From contig SMMW01000003.1 in NCBI GenBank assembly GCA_004794655.1, forward strand, positions 496,001 through 560,000: a stretch of DNA of 64,000 bases, given 5' to 3'. The position numbers and the translations under genes are program-made. Of the stretch, positions 62,755 to 64,000 are shown piece after piece. This DNA comes from Marisa cornuarietis (taxonomy: Eukaryota; Mollusca; Gastropoda; Architaenioglossa; Ampullariidae). Numbering within the stretch: position 1 is the stretch's first letter; each line of letters begins with the position of its first letter. The notes under the pieces were generated by a model that was given only the letters and a program-made list of their open reading frames with translations, did not search any database and was not told the DNA's origin.

Positions 62755-63015
62755 ACAACTGACTTTCCCTGTTAGTATCAGCATCACCGATAGACATTCC
62801 CTGTTAGCATCAGCATCACGGATAGACATTCCCTGTTAGCATCAGCATCACGGATAGACATTCCCTGTTAGCATCAGCATCACGGATAGACATTCCCTGT
62901 TAGCATCAGCATCACGGATAGACATTCCCTGTTAGCATCAGCATCACCGATAGACATTCCCTGTTAGCATCAGCATCACCGATAGACATTCCCTGTTAGT
63001 ATCAGCATCACCGAT
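62755..63015. repeat. 32-bp minisatellite, 8 copies
   Basis: Unit contains gatagacattccctgttagc and atcagcatcac. Confidence 0.95.
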
Positions 63016-63574
63016 TCTTCACAAGCAGATGTAGACCAAGACTTGCCTTGTTTTCAAAAATGATGTCTCTCTCTCTCTCTCACTCACACACACACACACA
63101 CACATACACAAACACACGCTGTCCCAAAACCGTCCAGTTGCAGACTGGATATAGCCACGTACCTGGCCACATACCAGCGACTTACCTAGGACCTGACAAC
63201 ATACACACAGCGCAGTATGTGGGGTGGGCGAGGGTTTTACTTGCTAACCGTCTTTCCTCTTTGTGCAGATGAACCAAAATGTTGTGTCCGCCGTGCATGA
63301 TGGTGACTGATTAGCTCGAGGTTTTTGTTTTCTTTCTGGCCAACAAAAATATTTCGCCTTCCTGGGGGTTGGGCGACACGTGCATGACGTCACAGTTTCT
63401 CTACACCCTGATTGGCTGAAATGGTCCAACATGGTGGAAAGATGTGAGTAAGGGCCGTAGTCCTGCATCTTGTCTCTACACCTTCTTGTCAGCAAATTGT
63501 CAGCAGCTGTCACCCTCTCACAACTGCAGACATCTTGATGTTTCCGGAAGTAGATTGAATACGTCAGCAAGAGC
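63016..63574. other. Unique sequence with (TC)n(CA)n
   Basis: Compound microsatellite at 63066-63112. No gene was recognised. Confidence 0.45.
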
Positions 63575-63662
63575 ATCATGACAGTATCAACATGATAACA
63601 GCAGTATCAACAACATGATAACAGCAGTATCAACAACATGATAACAGCAGTATCAACAACAG
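63575..63662. repeat. 22-25-bp repeat, about 4 copies
   Basis: Unit contains acatgataacagcagtatca. Confidence 0.9.
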
Positions 63663-63904
63663 CACGACTACAGTATTGATAGCAGTATTGACAGAAATGC
63701 TGATAACGTATTGACAACAATACTGATAACAACATTTTGGTGCCAGTGGTAATAACTGCATTTTCCGTGTTACTGAAGAAAAGGGTTGACACCTGCACTG
63801 ACACCAGTCCTGGCAACAGTACTGACAACACATCTGGCTGTCAAGTGTCACATGCTGTTATTCCTAGCTACTGACAGCTTTAGTTTATTACACACCGAGT
63901 GCTA

Positions 63905-63985
63905 CTTACATATCGTGTCAGCTGATATATATATATCAGTTTATTTACATATCGTGTCAGCTGATATATATATATATATGACACT
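63905..63985. repeat. Two-copy repeat with (TA)n
   Basis: acatatcgtgtcagctgata followed by a TA run occurs twice. A third, partial copy may run past the window edge. Confidence 0.85.
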
Positions 63986-64000
63986 TTATTTACACATGGT

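Overview
The window is nuclear DNA from an animal. The evidence is spliced genes with GT/AG introns, non-LTR retrotransposon fragments, a processed ribosomal-protein pseudogene and TTAGGG-type telomere motifs. I infer a mollusc, probably a gastropod. The LINE tails that end in a GCGCTATA motif plus an (ATT)n run, and the extreme minisatellite load, fit that group, but the sequence alone does not prove it. No bacterial, viral, CRISPR or operon-like structure was seen.

Two real genes can be supported, both on the minus strand. (1) A complete UNC93A-like multipass membrane protein, seven coding exons between 40276 and 26584. All six introns have GT/AG ends with matching phases, and the joined CDS is 1446 nt (481 aa). 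(2) The 5' part of a secreted or membrane leucine-rich-repeat (LRR) protein: a signal peptide plus LRRNT exon (4007-3831) joined in phase to an LRR exon (1641-1438), running off the left edge. A degenerate processed pseudogene of ribosomal protein S3A (eS1) lies at 19493-20103 on the plus strand. A possible His-rich exon at 7343-7545 (minus) is only a weak candidate.

Transposons: a 5'-truncated RTE-like LINE end at 235-790 (plus); a broken CR1/L2-like LINE at 4166-5755 (minus); a second 3' fragment of the same family at 35150-35587 (minus, inside UNC93A intron 5); and short (ATT)n-type tails near 16744, 43690 and 55385.

The rest is dominated by tandem repeats. More than thirty distinct minisatellite arrays (units 5 to 72 bp, up to 4.3 kb long) occupy roughly 36 kb, a little over half the window. 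Every UNC93A intron and the LRR intron carries its own unrelated array. Several arrays appear to have grown from neighbouring unique sequence: the exon 4 splice-donor junction of UNC93A and the 3' end of the S3A pseudogene. Most long ORFs in the window are by-products of arrays whose unit has no stop codon, and I do not call them genes.

I found no convincing undescribed system. The most notable features are the repeat-by-intron pattern, the duplicated splice signals, a telomere-motif hairpin, and arrays rich in U1-like donor (GTAAGTAT) or branch-point-like (TACTAAC) motifs.
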